Shown here piece after piece: positions 45,301 through 51,866 of a DNA stretch of 64,000 nt. The DNA is taken from NCBI RefSeq assembly GCF_910592395.1, contig NC_088312.1:186001-250000 (forward strand), written 5' to 3'. Numbering within the stretch: position 1 is the stretch's first letter; each line of letters starts with the position of its first letter. The position numbers were made by a program, and so were the translations under genes. The notes beneath the pieces were generated by a model, which saw only the letters and a list, made by a program, of their open reading frames with translations, had not been told where the DNA came from and ran no database searches. This DNA comes from Lineus longissimus (lineage: Eukaryota > Nemertea > Pilidiophora > Heteronemertea > Lineidae).

Positions 45301-45410
45301 GCAAGGTCAAGGACGATGATGATAAGCCGAGGTTACGCAGACAAGGATCTGGCCCGAAACCAGCTGTGGACCTCGACACTCTTGTCTGCACGGAGGAATC
45401 TCTTGTCTAA
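231..45410 (+). CDS. ARHGAP20: ARHGAP20-like Rho GTPase-activating protein with an upstream DH domain (gene-level entry, 5'-partial)
   Basis: This multi-exon gene enters from the left. Coding exons: 231-300, 678-780, 33988-34098, 36910-37026, 38871-39065, 39205-39558, 40558-40717, 41256-41426, 41697-41863, 42122-42283, 42426-42891, 43150-45410; all are bounded by AG/GT and all phases agree. From the exon at 33988 to the stop there are 1387 codons. In that numbering: end of a Dbl-homology domain (1-60), RRRSAPS linker (about 86), PH (about 125-255), RA (about 260-370), RhoGAP (about 395-610) and a Ser/Pro-rich tail. From family knowledge, ARHGAP20 (RA-RhoGAP) is a Rap-regulated GAP for Rho at the plasma membrane. 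The order of PH, RA and GAP, the RRRSAPS linker and the GWP-TxN-VATF stretch in PH match vertebrate ARHGAP20. Vertebrate ARHGAP20 lacks DH, so the GEF part is the odd feature. Several alternative first exons (separate entries) splice to 33988. Confidence 0.85.
508..581 (-). pseudogene. tRNA-Gly(TCC)-like sequence, degenerate
   Basis: On the minus strand the 74-nt segment begins GTCTCCA and ends TGGACAC (6 of 7 acceptor pairs). It has a perfect D arm (GCTC-AGTGGTA-GAGC), loop CTTCCAA (anticodon TCC) and B box GGTTCAAATCC. The anticodon and T stems have several mismatches and there are extra bases before the 3' acceptor strand. This suggests a pseudogene or the head of a tRNA-derived SINE. It sits in the intron between the two DH exons. 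Confidence 0.5.
678..780 (+). CDS. ARHGAP20: DH-domain exon (CR3-proximal part)
   Basis: The acceptor ends TTGTAG at 677; the donor is GTAAGT at 781. The first base completes a Leu codon, then 34 codons follow, reading LLRKKRDTDEEFVQFCKLRR and ending SLLLLP. Joined in phase 0 to the exon at 33988, it gives LLLLP-VQRIPEYDKYL, the conserved LxxPVQRIxxY motif of DH domains. The splice crosses a 33-kb intron that houses the alternative first exons. The boundary therefore lies exactly where the DH domain can be included or dropped. Confidence 0.75.
1600..1724. repeat. 22-bp minisatellite, about 5 copies
   Basis: The unit CATTCCCAATCTCATGCCCT-CG is repeated in tandem with only a C/T change in some copies. 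Because 22 is not a multiple of 3, the same peptide register rotates through the three forward frames, which explains three overlapping short frames here. Intronic, with no sign of coding. Confidence 0.85.
4890..5910 (+). mobile_element. 5'-truncated CR1/L2-like non-LTR retrotransposon (3' end of the RT ORF)
   Basis: The translation contains the reverse transcriptase catalytic motif in the context YHFYADDSQLYL (about 4980-5020). It is followed by the conserved LINE C-terminal region QNNAARLITKSRKRSHITPV, LHWLPVEQRI, LAPSYLS and RAFSIGAPKMWNKLP, with stop at 5854. A one-base insertion in a T run near 5241-5247 shifts the frame; otherwise the reading is continuous, so the copy is fairly young. 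The 3' end GCGCTATACAAGACTAGT followed by a TA repeat is a CR1/L2-style tail. The element lies in the large intron and is 5' truncated, so it is inactive. Confidence 0.85.
9166..9235. repeat. 35-bp tandem duplication
   Basis: Two near-identical copies of AGACTCTTGCCAAACTGGAA followed by TAGCTGATTCAAC, differing at one base near the end. It lies about 700 bp upstream of the alternative first exon at 9905. Confidence 0.8.
9905..12454 (+). CDS. ARHGAP20: Alternative first coding exon B: 850-residue Ser-rich N-terminus, possible N-myristoylation
   Basis: One open exon of 850 codons ends GACTTTGAG|GTAAGA in phase 0 and joins in frame to the exon at 33988. The first ATG in frame is at 9905 with a good context (G at -3 and +4); an in-frame TGA at 9863 closes the frame upstream. 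A two-codon upstream ATG (ATGGATTGA) lies at 9888, and a possible 5'UTR acceptor ends at 9767. The protein starts MGTGSS, a fit to the N-myristoylation pattern (Gly2, Ser6). The rest is low complexity, rich in Ser, Pro and basic residues. It has an acidic run followed by IIIVSEK at about 420-436 (SUMO-interaction-like) and a PPDY WW ligand at 686-689. No folded domain is recognised. The isoform would be 2237 residues and start partway through the DH domain, so it should lack GEF activity. Coding potential is strong; the isoform joining is inferred. Confidence 0.8.
13527..15170. repeat. 46-bp minisatellite, about 36 copies
   Basis: The unit GGCTTGGGAGGGTCACCTAT plus CTGACCCAGTATGGGTGCAG plus GACTCT is repeated head to tail. 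Variable positions fall in blocks: CCTATCTGA versus CCTCACTGA, GGGTCA versus GGTTCA or GCTTCA, and GGACTCT versus GGTCTCT. One copy near 14255 carries a 3-bp CAG insertion. Many copies hold the inverted repeat GGGTCA-N6-TGACCC. Intronic. Confidence 0.95.
15171..17587. other. Intron, no gene seen
   Basis: I see no exon here. The only local structure is an imperfect duplication of about 48 bp at 16152-16248 (ACATTAAAGCCTAGTGTCCT and following), in two copies. Confidence 0.5.
17588..18855 (-). mobile_element. 5'-truncated non-LTR retrotransposon fragment with heptamer tail
   Basis: A minus-strand frame of about 330 codons ends at 17837. It has the character of the C-terminal part of a non-LTR ORF2, with an IRACLR and ISPICTYGAEIW region near the start and a terminal zinc-knuckle-like CPHC...ETHFLCSC motif. 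The 3' end (low coordinates on this strand) finishes in about eight copies of TTTGTAA at 17588-17645, the sort of microsatellite tail made by target-primed reverse transcription. The frame is uninterrupted and continues up to about 18853, where the element is truncated. A different family from the LINE at 4890. Confidence 0.8.
18856..20131. other. Intron, no gene seen
   Basis: No exon with matching splice sites is visible. A frame at 19475-19672 ends near two GTAAG sequences, but in the wrong phase for the downstream acceptor. Confidence 0.4.
20132..20239 (+). CDS. ARHGAP20: Candidate alternative first exon (36 codons)
   Basis: ATG at 20132 follows an in-frame TAG at 20117 and opens 36 codons that begin MKTFVQLGLS and end IQEEYRG. 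They stop exactly at a consensus donor, GGG|GTAAGT, in phase 0 and so fit the acceptor at 33988. RRKTCPDL is a basic Ser/Thr-kinase-type site. A pyrimidine-rich acceptor (TTGTTCTAG) 12 bp upstream suggests the exon may also carry spliced 5'UTR. The product would have a short unique N-terminus and no working DH domain. Not supported by transcripts. Confidence 0.5.
20240..23090. other. Intron, no gene seen
   Basis: Homopolymer runs (G at 20279-20288, C at 21207-21222) are the only structure I see. No credible exon. Confidence 0.4.
23091..25901. repeat. 54-bp minisatellite, 52 near-identical copies
   Basis: The unit GCTTCCAA(C/T)AGCATGG plus AAAGTAACTGG(A/T)ATTG plus TCACCTTACTCTATTGACTCGT is repeated 52 times. 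By eye only two positions vary, each with two states. Because 54 is divisible by 3, one forward frame stays open for 937 codons (18-residue period containing SNSMESNW), but this frame has no upstream ATG or exon context and lies inside the large intron, so I treat it as non-coding. The array ends where CTCGT becomes CTTGA. Confidence 0.97.
25902..26568. other. Intron, possible promoter region of the exon at 26569
   Basis: No exon or clear core-promoter motif is seen. The sequence lies between the 54-bp array and the alternative first exon. Confidence 0.3.
26569..26679 (+). CDS. ARHGAP20: Candidate alternative first exon C (37 codons), MGCAGS acylation signal
   Basis: ATG at 26569 directly follows an in-frame TAA at 26563. 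The 37 codons begin MGCAGSRGVS, end EKETFLRRK and stop at AAG|GTAAGA in phase 0, matching the acceptor at 33988. MGCAGS fits a dual-acylation start: Gly2 for N-myristoylation, Cys3 for palmitoylation and Ser6. From family knowledge this would target the protein to the plasma membrane. The predicted isoform is 1424 residues and lacks most of DH. Inferred from splice phase and composition only. Confidence 0.6.
27116..27235 (+). CDS. ARHGAP20: Weak candidate alternative first exon (40 codons)
   Basis: ATG at 27116 opens 40 codons that begin MLGYCDLKSL and end TATVQLVR, stopping at AGG|GTAGGT in phase 0. The same donor sequence, GTAGGT, is used at 40718. Composition is less protein-like than the other candidates and there is no supporting motif, so this may be chance (a phase match alone has a one-in-three chance). 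Confidence 0.3.
29184..29304. repeat. 59-bp tandem duplication
   Basis: Two copies of TTGGTGATCTGGTGTTGGGT and the following bases up to GGAGTGATGTGCTG, with one G/T difference. Intronic. A five-codon ATG frame (MHPFK) just after it ends at GTAATA, too short to count. Confidence 0.85.
30387..30542 (+). CDS. ARHGAP20: Candidate alternative first exon D (52 codons)
   Basis: ATG at 30387 lies in a frame closed upstream by a TGA near 30320. The 52 codons begin MRELRMMDRA, end SRRHTVSDPEE and stop at GAG|GTGGGT in phase 0, compatible with the acceptor at 33988. RRHTVS is a good basophilic kinase site close to the junction. An internal GTGAGT (ACT|GTGAGT at about 30525) would be a stronger donor and is also in phase 0, so two exon lengths are possible. 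Product length would be about 1439 residues. Confidence 0.5.
32452..32523 (+). CDS. ARHGAP20: Candidate alternative first exon E (24 codons)
   Basis: ATG at 32452 follows an in-frame TGA at 32443. The 24 codons begin MVMLMMNEGT, contain GTVRRRLALDL and stop at CTG|GTAAGA in phase 0. This is the candidate closest to the common acceptor at 33988 (1.46 kb upstream). Two in-frame ATG codons (32452, 32458) could start it. It would yield the shortest, nearly core-only protein. Confidence 0.45.
33988..34098 (+). CDS. ARHGAP20: Common exon 1: end of the DH domain (VQRIPEYDKYL)
   Basis: The acceptor ends CACTTCAG; the donor is AAT|GTAAGT. The 37 codons VQRIPEYDKYLQ...HPDYEELSKTAQRVSN form the last conserved block and C-terminal helix of a Dbl-homology domain. 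It starts and ends in phase 0. It is the shared acceptor for the DH-containing transcript (from 780) and all putative alternative first exons. Isoforms that begin at those first exons retain this DH remnant without the rest of the fold. Confidence 0.85.
34099..36909. other. Intron
   Basis: No exon is seen. The segment near 36555-36735 contains reverse-transcriptase debris, listed separately. Read-through of the previous exon stays open to 34257, which is unlikely to be used. Confidence 0.5.
36555..36735 (-). mobile_element. Duplicated reverse-transcriptase relic (VPQG motif)
   Basis: On the minus strand two short stretches read VPQGEMLSPFLF and VPQGEILSSLLF, matching the non-LTR reverse transcriptase motif V-P-Q-G-x-x-L-S-P-x-L-F. 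They are about 110 bp apart, each flanked by disrupted frame, which points to an old, internally duplicated fragment. Confidence 0.5.
36910..37026 (+). CDS. ARHGAP20: Common exon 2: DH-PH linker
   Basis: The acceptor ends TTTTGCAG; the donor is AAT|GTAAGT. It encodes 39 codons starting MVKEREQEMSNAENEYKVDN. The very charged helical sequence continues the last DH helix and leads towards PH. Phase 0 at both ends, so it could be skipped without a frameshift. Confidence 0.8.
37281..37711 (+). other. Coding-like but unassigned intronic stretch
   Basis: A 67-codon ATG frame (37281-37484) includes SDMSILSESEG and PRPPAPSVPLL. Neighbouring frames continue with protein-like text such as KPYLFLPGKDD and HSMLQPAFSEKWG. 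Codons 1-13 end at GAG|GTGAGC in phase 0, so a small alternative first exon joining 38871 is possible. Equally it may be a decayed retroelement. I cannot decide. Confidence 0.25.
38439..38742. repeat. 30-bp minisatellite, 10 copies
   Basis: The unit GAGTTACAGGTGGTTTGCCT plus GTCCAGTGTT is repeated ten times, with a single C/T site (CCTGT versus CTTGT) that differs in two copies. Each unit contains ACAGG-N7-CCTGT, able to form a small hairpin, and an E-box-like CAGGTG. It sits 128 bp upstream of the exon at 38871. Open frames on both strands are a by-product of the 30-bp period. Confidence 0.95.
38871..39065 (+). CDS. ARHGAP20: Common exon 3: RRRSAPS linker and start of PH
   Basis: 65 codons in phase 0 at both ends; donor GCG|GTAAGT. 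It contains QTRRRSAPS, shared with vertebrate ARHGAP20 just before the PH domain, and ends LLEGPVQLTA, the first PH strand. The acceptor TTACAGCAG is a NAGNAG tandem, so the first Gln may be optional. Confidence 0.85.
39205..39558 (+). CDS. ARHGAP20: Common exon 4: PH domain
   Basis: 118 codons; acceptor after a T-rich tract ending CTTCAG; donor TCA|GTAAGT. It starts GIQPQDRYLFLFNDILLIAK, the classic second and third strands of a PH domain (RxLFLFNDxLLxAK), and includes FVIGWPTTNMVATF and the C-terminal helix with LKDLWLSKL. These are the blocks that identify ARHGAP20. In DH proteins this PH sits directly after DH, as here. Confidence 0.9.
40558..40717 (+). CDS. ARHGAP20: Common exon 5: RA domain, first part
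   Basis: 53 codons plus one base; donor G|GTAGGT. It includes MNTEEVNDVIKTCLEQF and YQIWVRSGKEG, the ubiquitin-like first half of a Ras-association domain. From family knowledge the RA domain of ARHGAP20 binds Rap1-GTP and relieves inhibition of the GAP. The split Gly codon is completed by the next exon (PLF-G-HEHPYSIKMSH). Confidence 0.85.
41256..41426 (+). CDS. ARHGAP20: Common exon 6: RA domain, second part
   Basis: The acceptor is AACCTCAG; the donor is ATCT|GTAAGT. It encodes HEHPYSIKMSHVRD, near-identical in pattern to vertebrate ARHGAP20, and later HQCQFIIKHKSKLQLL, which closes the RA fold. It ends in phase 1. Confidence 0.85.
41697..41863 (+). CDS. ARHGAP20: Common exon 7: basic linker into the RhoGAP domain
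   Basis: The acceptor is TTCTTCAG; the donor is ATG|GTGAGT. A basic segment (NKKNKKSTIANLFRRSASRR) leads into GKLFGQRLADICEDDVFPKP, the start of the RhoGAP domain (FGxxLxxIC). Confidence 0.85.
42122..42283 (+). CDS. ARHGAP20: Common exon 8: RhoGAP domain with arginine finger
   Basis: 54 codons in phase 0; donor AAG|GTAAGG. It contains EGPLATGILRKSANKR, the RhoGAP GxFRxSG-type motif. The catalytic arginine finger is residue 443 of the common core. The usual Gly after Ser is Ala-Asn, as in vertebrate ARHGAP20. Catalysis therefore looks preserved. Confidence 0.9.
42426..42891 (+). CDS. ARHGAP20: Common exon 9: remainder of the RhoGAP domain
   Basis: 155 codons plus one base; donor G|GTAAGC. 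It holds LFFREMPDSIIGGDLYEKF (the LxRELPxPL-type motif), the helix LPKCNQYLLRHFFCVL and MDAYNLAVCVRPSIL with the conserved Asn (residue 552 of the core). It ends in an acidic Ser-rich region, QDSGTDSDSMHS. Confidence 0.9.
43150..45410 (+). CDS. ARHGAP20: Common exon 10: Ser/Pro-rich C-terminal tail and stop
   Basis: The terminal coding exon has 753 codons and stop TAA at 45408. The acceptor is CATTACAG, completing the split Gly. The start, GGLRRDDSSLDSLDRELYST, aligns in pattern with vertebrate ARHGAP20 after the GAP domain; the rest is low complexity. Visible short motifs (core numbering): SH3 ligand PPLPPKP at 982-988, WW ligands PPSY at 1142-1145 and PPPY at 1333-1336, and a C-terminal ESLV that fits a class I PDZ ligand. 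The Ser/Thr-Pro density suggests phospho-regulation. Confidence 0.9.
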
Positions 45411-47529
45411 TGTTGTCAACCCAATGTTGTCATCATGTCTTGGGGCACCATCTTGCTATGTCATATTGTCTTTCTGGAGTAGAACCTCGTCATTTGCAGC
45501 AAAGTGTAGATGACTATTACTTACATCAGTTTCAAGTGTTATTTTAATCATCATCAAAATCAAATTGTTGTCTACTAACATATTTGAATGGACTTTTGTC
45601 CTGATTGTGACATCGTCTTGTCAGACCACTTTGCTGTCCTGATTGTGACATTGTCTCTTCAGACGAGCTGTTGGTGCTTCTGTCCTGAGTGTCTGTCACT
45701 TCAATCTCTTGCCGACCATGAATTGTCATATTGACTTTGGTGTGTCACATCGTGAATGTCGTTATATAAAGTCACCCTCAGTCCCTCTATGACTGGTGTA
45801 TTCAAGTTCATATGTTTCCAAGTCACCTCTCTTAATGTGCAGTCATTTCTCTAAATGTGGGTCGAAGTCCGATCTGAATTTCTTGAGACAAACATTGTTG
45901 CCATTTCTAATGGTGTTATATGTGAGAAGCATACTACGTGTAGCTCTGTGTACAATATATCTGACTCATTATAGAGGGTCGCCTCCTGAAGCATGTAAGG
46001 AGGCCAGGTTTGACAGCCGGGGTCGTCTCCAGCCTCAACTGAATGATATATCATGTGATTATAATGGCTCCTACTTAATACCATTGTCATGTTGTTTTAG
46101 AGTCTTGTTCATCGAGAGCTTCTGTGGTGTTCTACCCCAGCTTTATTGACACTTGCAATATCGTTTCTTGTCAGAAGTACAAGTGAAAGGGAGACTATAG
46201 ACTGGAGCTGATGTACTGGAGGGACACCTAGTGGCGAGTTAGCAAAACATAATCTGGTGCACAGCTCGTCTGTTGGCTCCCTTTAAGAAGATCACAAGAC
46301 CATGACATGATCACAGATGTGCTCGTGTTTGGAAATCCCAATTTATTGTTTTTATCTAAGGAGTTGCAACCAGCAATCAGAAACAGAAAATGTGAAAAAA
46401 AGACAAAGCAATTGAAAATTGATGAGAAATTTGTGGCAAGTTTTAAATTATCTTCCGATTGTTTAGGACCCCTATTGGTGCAGTCTTGAACTAGGACTAT
46501 AGCAGTAACACTGTATGACAAACATGTAACATAGATAATGCATTAATGTGAATAATTATATGTATGCTAAACAATGGTGCCAAATCTTGGAATTCACAAA
46601 ACCAAGAAATATATGAAAAATTACTCAGGAATAATATAAGTTATTAATTAACTACAAAAACGTAACTGGGCATGTTGTGTTGACATTTGCCTGGTATATT
46701 GAATGTATCTGATCAAAACAGTTGGACAGTTCAAGTGTCTTCATCAGACCGCTCTCTATCCTTTTTGCCAAAAGAAACTGAAAGGTGTACAATTTCAATT
46801 GTGACAAAATAGTATGAACTGTCTATTGATGTCCCCTTACTGTAAGATGTAAGCGTTTGATTTTGTCCTCCGGTTGTTTTTTCTGGTGCTTATCTATTTT
46901 AAAGGCTTACGTTGTTCCCCCCAAAATGAATAGGGAGACTTTTCAGTTGGGTAAAACACAGTGAATATGAATTTCAACATTGCTGTTGTGTGCATCGGCA
47001 ATGTTTATTCTGTTTACTTGTGACACAAAAGCAATGTGCATCTGGCATAGGCCTTTGAAGAATGTAATGGACAGTATTTCAGTCCCTGTTATGATGTTGT
47101 TTCTCTATTCTCATGTTGAACATTAGTAAAGAATCTCGACCCTTACCAGACTGGTCCTGTGTACAAATGTTGGTTGACGGCATATCTGCCATGGACTGAG
47201 TGAGGTCCTTTAAAACCTGCTCAAGGGTCGCCCGTTTGGTGGATTCGGTTGGTGATTTGACTTCTGTATCAATTAAAGAATGTTCACATGCTTCTCTGAG
47301 AAAGTCTTGAATCTCTTCCTTTTCCTCTCAAAGGTGAAAAGTTTTGATCCTGTCCACGACACATGTATATTGCTGTTATATCAACATATTGTTATTTTCC
47401 TAACCAACTCTATCCTCCCATGCATTGTCAGGTGTCTTCTGTATAGAGTTAAACACAGTGCACATATTTGGCATCATGTTGTCTATGCTGTTGTCATTGT
47501 AACAGTGTCGGGAGAATTTTGGTAATAAA
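45411..47529 (+). other. Probable 3'UTR, with AATAAA at 47524
   Basis: After the stop codon there are no further splice-bounded frames. The first canonical AATAAA I find downstream is at 47524-47529, giving a 3'UTR of about 2.1 kb if used. A short imperfect duplication (GTCCTGATTGTGACAT, 45597 and 45637) lies within it. Confidence 0.4.
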
Positions 47530-50500
47530 CTGTACAAATCATGATATGTAATATTTGTGTTCATGTTGTCTTTCCTGGAACTAACGACCTTGTGAGGATT
47601 GGGGTACTTCCTGGTGGGATTAGTGCTGTCATCCTCCATCAAGCAAGGCAGATTTACTCAGGATGGGGGGGGGGGGGTTACGCCAAATCTGAAACCGGCA
47701 GGAAGACGTCCAAACCCACATGACGGCACATTGATATATGAGGCCATATCGTCCTGGTCTGGATGTGGTTCTCTCAAATGCTTCAATCCTAGTACCAAGA
47801 CACACTCGTGTTAGATGCAGAAGTAGGCCAACAGTCACAACCAGTTAAGACAAGAATAGAGTCACAGCCGACCCCACATCGCCTCAGAAGCCTTCCGGAA
47901 GGTGACATGAAGGTGAAGCTGCTCACGTCAATGCAGTCTTGCTGTGGCTTTTCTAGCTCTCCAACATAGTGGAGAAGTAAGGTCCGGTTTTGTTTTGAAC
48001 AGAGGTAGTTGGCTCTGGATCAGGACTTCAGCCGCCTGTGCGTGCCATATTTTGACATGTACTATAAACGAGTATATATAACTTCTTGCTATCGACATTT
48101 AGAAGTTCAGCGAAGATGAGAACCAGCATCTCGTTCAAGAAGAGAGACCGATAGCCTGCCATCTTTCATTACAGCTTCCAATGCGACAACGTTCAGCGGC
48201 CGCCCTGAGAATGATCCCAGCATCATGGTACTGACGGACTCAGCAAGCGGCCAGTCGGGACCAACAACCGCATCCTCCCCGGGACTCCTTCACCAACGAC
48301 CCCGGGCAAGGCCTGCCTGCCAAAGGGCACAGATACATTCCTCCATCAGTGGCAGAATAAGACGTCTGTGGTAATCGTATTTGAGTTCAAGATTACGGCG
48401 ACAAATCTAGTTCATGACGAGTGAAATGCCGTCAAGTACCAGTCTCTAATGAGTGAATGGAGGAGACTGGTGAAAGAGTCTACCGAATATTGGGGACAAA
48501 TAGAGACTGCACAGTGACCCTGTGGGAGAGGTCGGGTTTACAGGATGTCATCAGCTGGTTGGTCACTGTCACTAGTGTCGCTGGTTGTGACAGTTAAAAG
48601 CATTTGAGAAGACGGGCTACATTTGTCTACATCCCCTCGGCGGTGTCTCAGAAAAAGTACCCAACACGCCACAGGGGCGCTGCTGTTGCCCATTGGTTTT
48701 TGAAAGGCATTATCACCCGGGAAAGACGCACCAAACTTTGTCCTGGCTTAGGAATAGACCCTTCTGACGGTAGTAAAGAACAACACTGATTGTGGAACTA
48801 TCATTCTTTATTTGATATGTTTAGGACAAATTTAGATATTCAACGTCCTGATACATTGGTCAAATATCATGAAAAGGTTTTACAAAAAGATATTCTTACA
48901 ACAATCTGTACGTGGGCACCACATGTGGGAACAGGTGGCGCTACAGTTAGGTATAGGATTTCTATTCCAGTGGAGTAGTAAGGAAATGTTCCTCTGGCAA
49001 CAAGTCCTTCCCTGTTGGTTGGTGTACATCAACAACTAAGAGATTAATGCGCATAATATATTCATCAGTCCACAGAACACTATATCTTAGGTTATTTAAA
49101 ACTGTTACATGTACACTCATTCATCCTGGATTGTCCCTACTCTTTTGCGAAAACTCCCTACGGAATACTCTATCCTTGTTCATTTCTGTTGCATCTATAC
49201 ATCCTGATTTATAAGCACTCTAGGTCCAGAGTTACTGTTCGTCACCATGGAGGACTAGTCACGATGCCGGTAGAAGTAGGACAGGTGGCTTGTATACATC
49301 GATGGGAGGATGCCGGGTTCAGCCGCGGGAAGGGAGTCGGTCCATCCCTCTGAAGATGAGAGAAAATATATCGATATAAGAGTTATGAAGTGTTAGTTCA
49401 AAACTTATTCTAGCGCAACTGGGAGCGGACTTGCAGATTTGGGAGAATAGAAACAATTATTCAATCGTCATTTGTATTTGGTATGCCCCAACGATCAGTC
49501 TCCCCATCTAATATGTGAATTTGTTCTGCAATATATACGTTTTTTGCGTGGCCCAATGATTGTACACGGATTGCATTTATTAGCCTGCTGAGTCTATCGA
49601 ACAGACCATCACTAGACACCCGTGTTTCTCATTTGGCTAGCTGTTTCTTTTGCTTGCACGGCGAAATACCATTAACTGCATCAGGGGGACTTTTTCTCAT
49701 TCTAGCAGAAGTTGTTTTCCATGTACGGATTCTACCTATTCCTACCAGTTAGAGCTGCTGGCCTATGACTGCTGGGCACTGCCACTGGACTGCTGGGCAC
49801 TGCCACGGAAGACTGACAACCATTCGTCCTCTCACATCTCGTGGATCGGACTCATCCTTGGACTAAGCCTCTGAAATTATGAGACAGATCAAGGTTAAGG
49901 TGGGTTTCAGGGTCATGTTTATAAAAATCAAGATTTCCTTACCATACTTTCCAACAAGGCCAAAGTTTCAGTTAGCCAATCACAATCCAAGTTTGAATAG
50001 AATTACCGAATCTACTTCCTTCGCAATAACATACTGACCGCTTTTGGTATGCCTCCTTGCCTTTAAATCACAAGAGGCGCGATGCTAGCAAACAATAGAC
50101 TAGAATGATCGCCAACCGCCTCAAAGTATGTTGGATCAAACATCCCACAGGCATGGGTCACCCAGTAAAAAGTATCATCATGGTTACATTTGATGTTGTT
50201 TGAATGATCAACTCACTGTATTTAACCTGCGTTCTAGTTCCCACTGTATGCCTTAGAGGAGGCAGAATGGTACTGTTTAGACAAGAAGTCTCTCCAACAG
50301 CCACAAGTATCACTTCGAAATCATCACAGTAACACGTTCGACCCAGGGAATCTGTCAGCTGGCTGACGAGTAAGTTGGGAATTGTGTATGATCAGTTCTC
50401 TCAAAGACACTCGAGACAGGGATTAAAATCTTGTGTTTATAAGTTACCATTGTATGCCTTTGAGGGGGCGGAACGGTACTGTTTAGACAAGAAGTCTCTC

Positions 50501-51732
50501 CAACAGCCACAATGAATATTGGATCAACGGCACACAGGGCCTCCCAGAGATACCGTCAATGACGAAATATGACTGGGCCTTCTGTAAGATTAGTTTCTCC
50601 GCCAAACACGGGACTGAAGGATTAAAATCTTGTGTTTATAGGCTAACAAATGCAAACACTTCCAATGAACCCCCTACAAGAGACGAGTGGCTCTTCGTCT
50701 CCCCGACTTTGACACCATACTACGAACATATCAATAGATCAGCCAGCGGTCCTTGGTGTCGCCGCGTGGGTTCCGTCCAGTGAAATTATTTGCAATTGTC
50801 AAGGAACCACTATCTGACATCCATAACCAGCGTATTCCCTATTCATGCCAGTTACAGTCGGGTGCTACACCACAGTCGGGATAGTGGAGCCAAGTGAATG
50901 ATTGTTTAAATTTAAAGCATTTTTGAAAAATCATATGACAAGGTTTGGAGGTCAAAAGCCTTCCAATTATGCACATAAGTCCTGCCTTACCGTGAATTTG
51001 CGACTGAAATTTCGAACTGCGCAGTTCATTCTCGGCTCGACTTCATGACTTTACAGCAATAAAAACCTTTGAAACCAATTCAAACAATTATCAATCATAG
51101 ATACTGGGCCCTACCTTCTGCTGCAGCTCTTTTAACTTGATTTCCGAAATGCTGAAGGGAATTTTTCCTTTGAAATCGGAAAAAGTTTTCAAGCGATGTT
51201 CTGCGCAGTTCACTCACACACCAACTGACTTGCGTTCAAATCAACCGAGACCGATCATGACTAAAGACAATACATTTGACGTCACACCTCTACCCCGCGA
51301 AAGAGAGGCCGACGGCTTAGCGCTAACTTGTATTGTTATGTCATTAGAGCAATTGGATGGTATTGTCAAAGGTGGGTCTGGGCTATTGCATAACATGCAC
51401 ATGAACGGAGCTATATGGCCATAGAAATATATACAAGCCAGGTTTCGCAAGCCTAACGAAGAGCTGCGAAGGGCAAAGTTTGTAAGTGCATTTCATTGGC
51501 GATTTTCAAAAATTTCGCCGATTCCTCCTACAACATACGAGTGTCGTATTAATGAAATAGCTTAGGACTATACTCCATAGATCCTTGCACTTCGTATTTC
51601 GTCAGTCGTATAGCTGCCGAAACCTGCATATTGTCAAAATCACACACACTGACTTGAACTTACAATGACGTACATTGTGTATTTACCATTTCGGCCAAGG
51701 CAATATGGTGTAGAGGAGGAAACCGTTCTCAG
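47530..51732. other. Intergenic, no convincing gene
   Basis: The stretch 48181-48510 reads protein-like in two or three switching frames (FSGRPENDPSIMVLTD, then TFLHQWQNKTSVVIVFEF) with stops between, consistent with a decayed coding insertion of unknown kind. At 50240-50306 and 50446-50512 a segment of about 67 bp containing TACTGTTTAGACAAGAAGTC is duplicated, and a third partial neighbour (TTAAAATCTTGTGTTTATA) recurs at 50422 and 50617. No splice-consistent model emerged. Confidence 0.4.
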
Positions 51733-51866
51733 TGGAAAACGTGCCCAGTCCTCTGACAGATTATGATATGGTTCTATCTGTGGAGGCCATTCCCGCCAAA
51801 GCTAAGAGAATCCTTCGCTCCCCGGACATTCTATCCAGGGACATTTTAAACTTTTACACCGTCACC
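51733..51866 (+). CDS. Possible upstream coding exon of the gene at 55516
   Basis: The segment is bounded by CCGTTCTCAG and ACC|GTAAGA and reads ENVPSPLTDYDMVLSVEAIP and on to ILNFYTVT without a stop. It ends in phase 0, the phase needed by the acceptor at 55516. An in-frame ATG at 51768 could also make it a first exon. Evidence is composition and phase only; chance is a real alternative. Confidence 0.25.
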
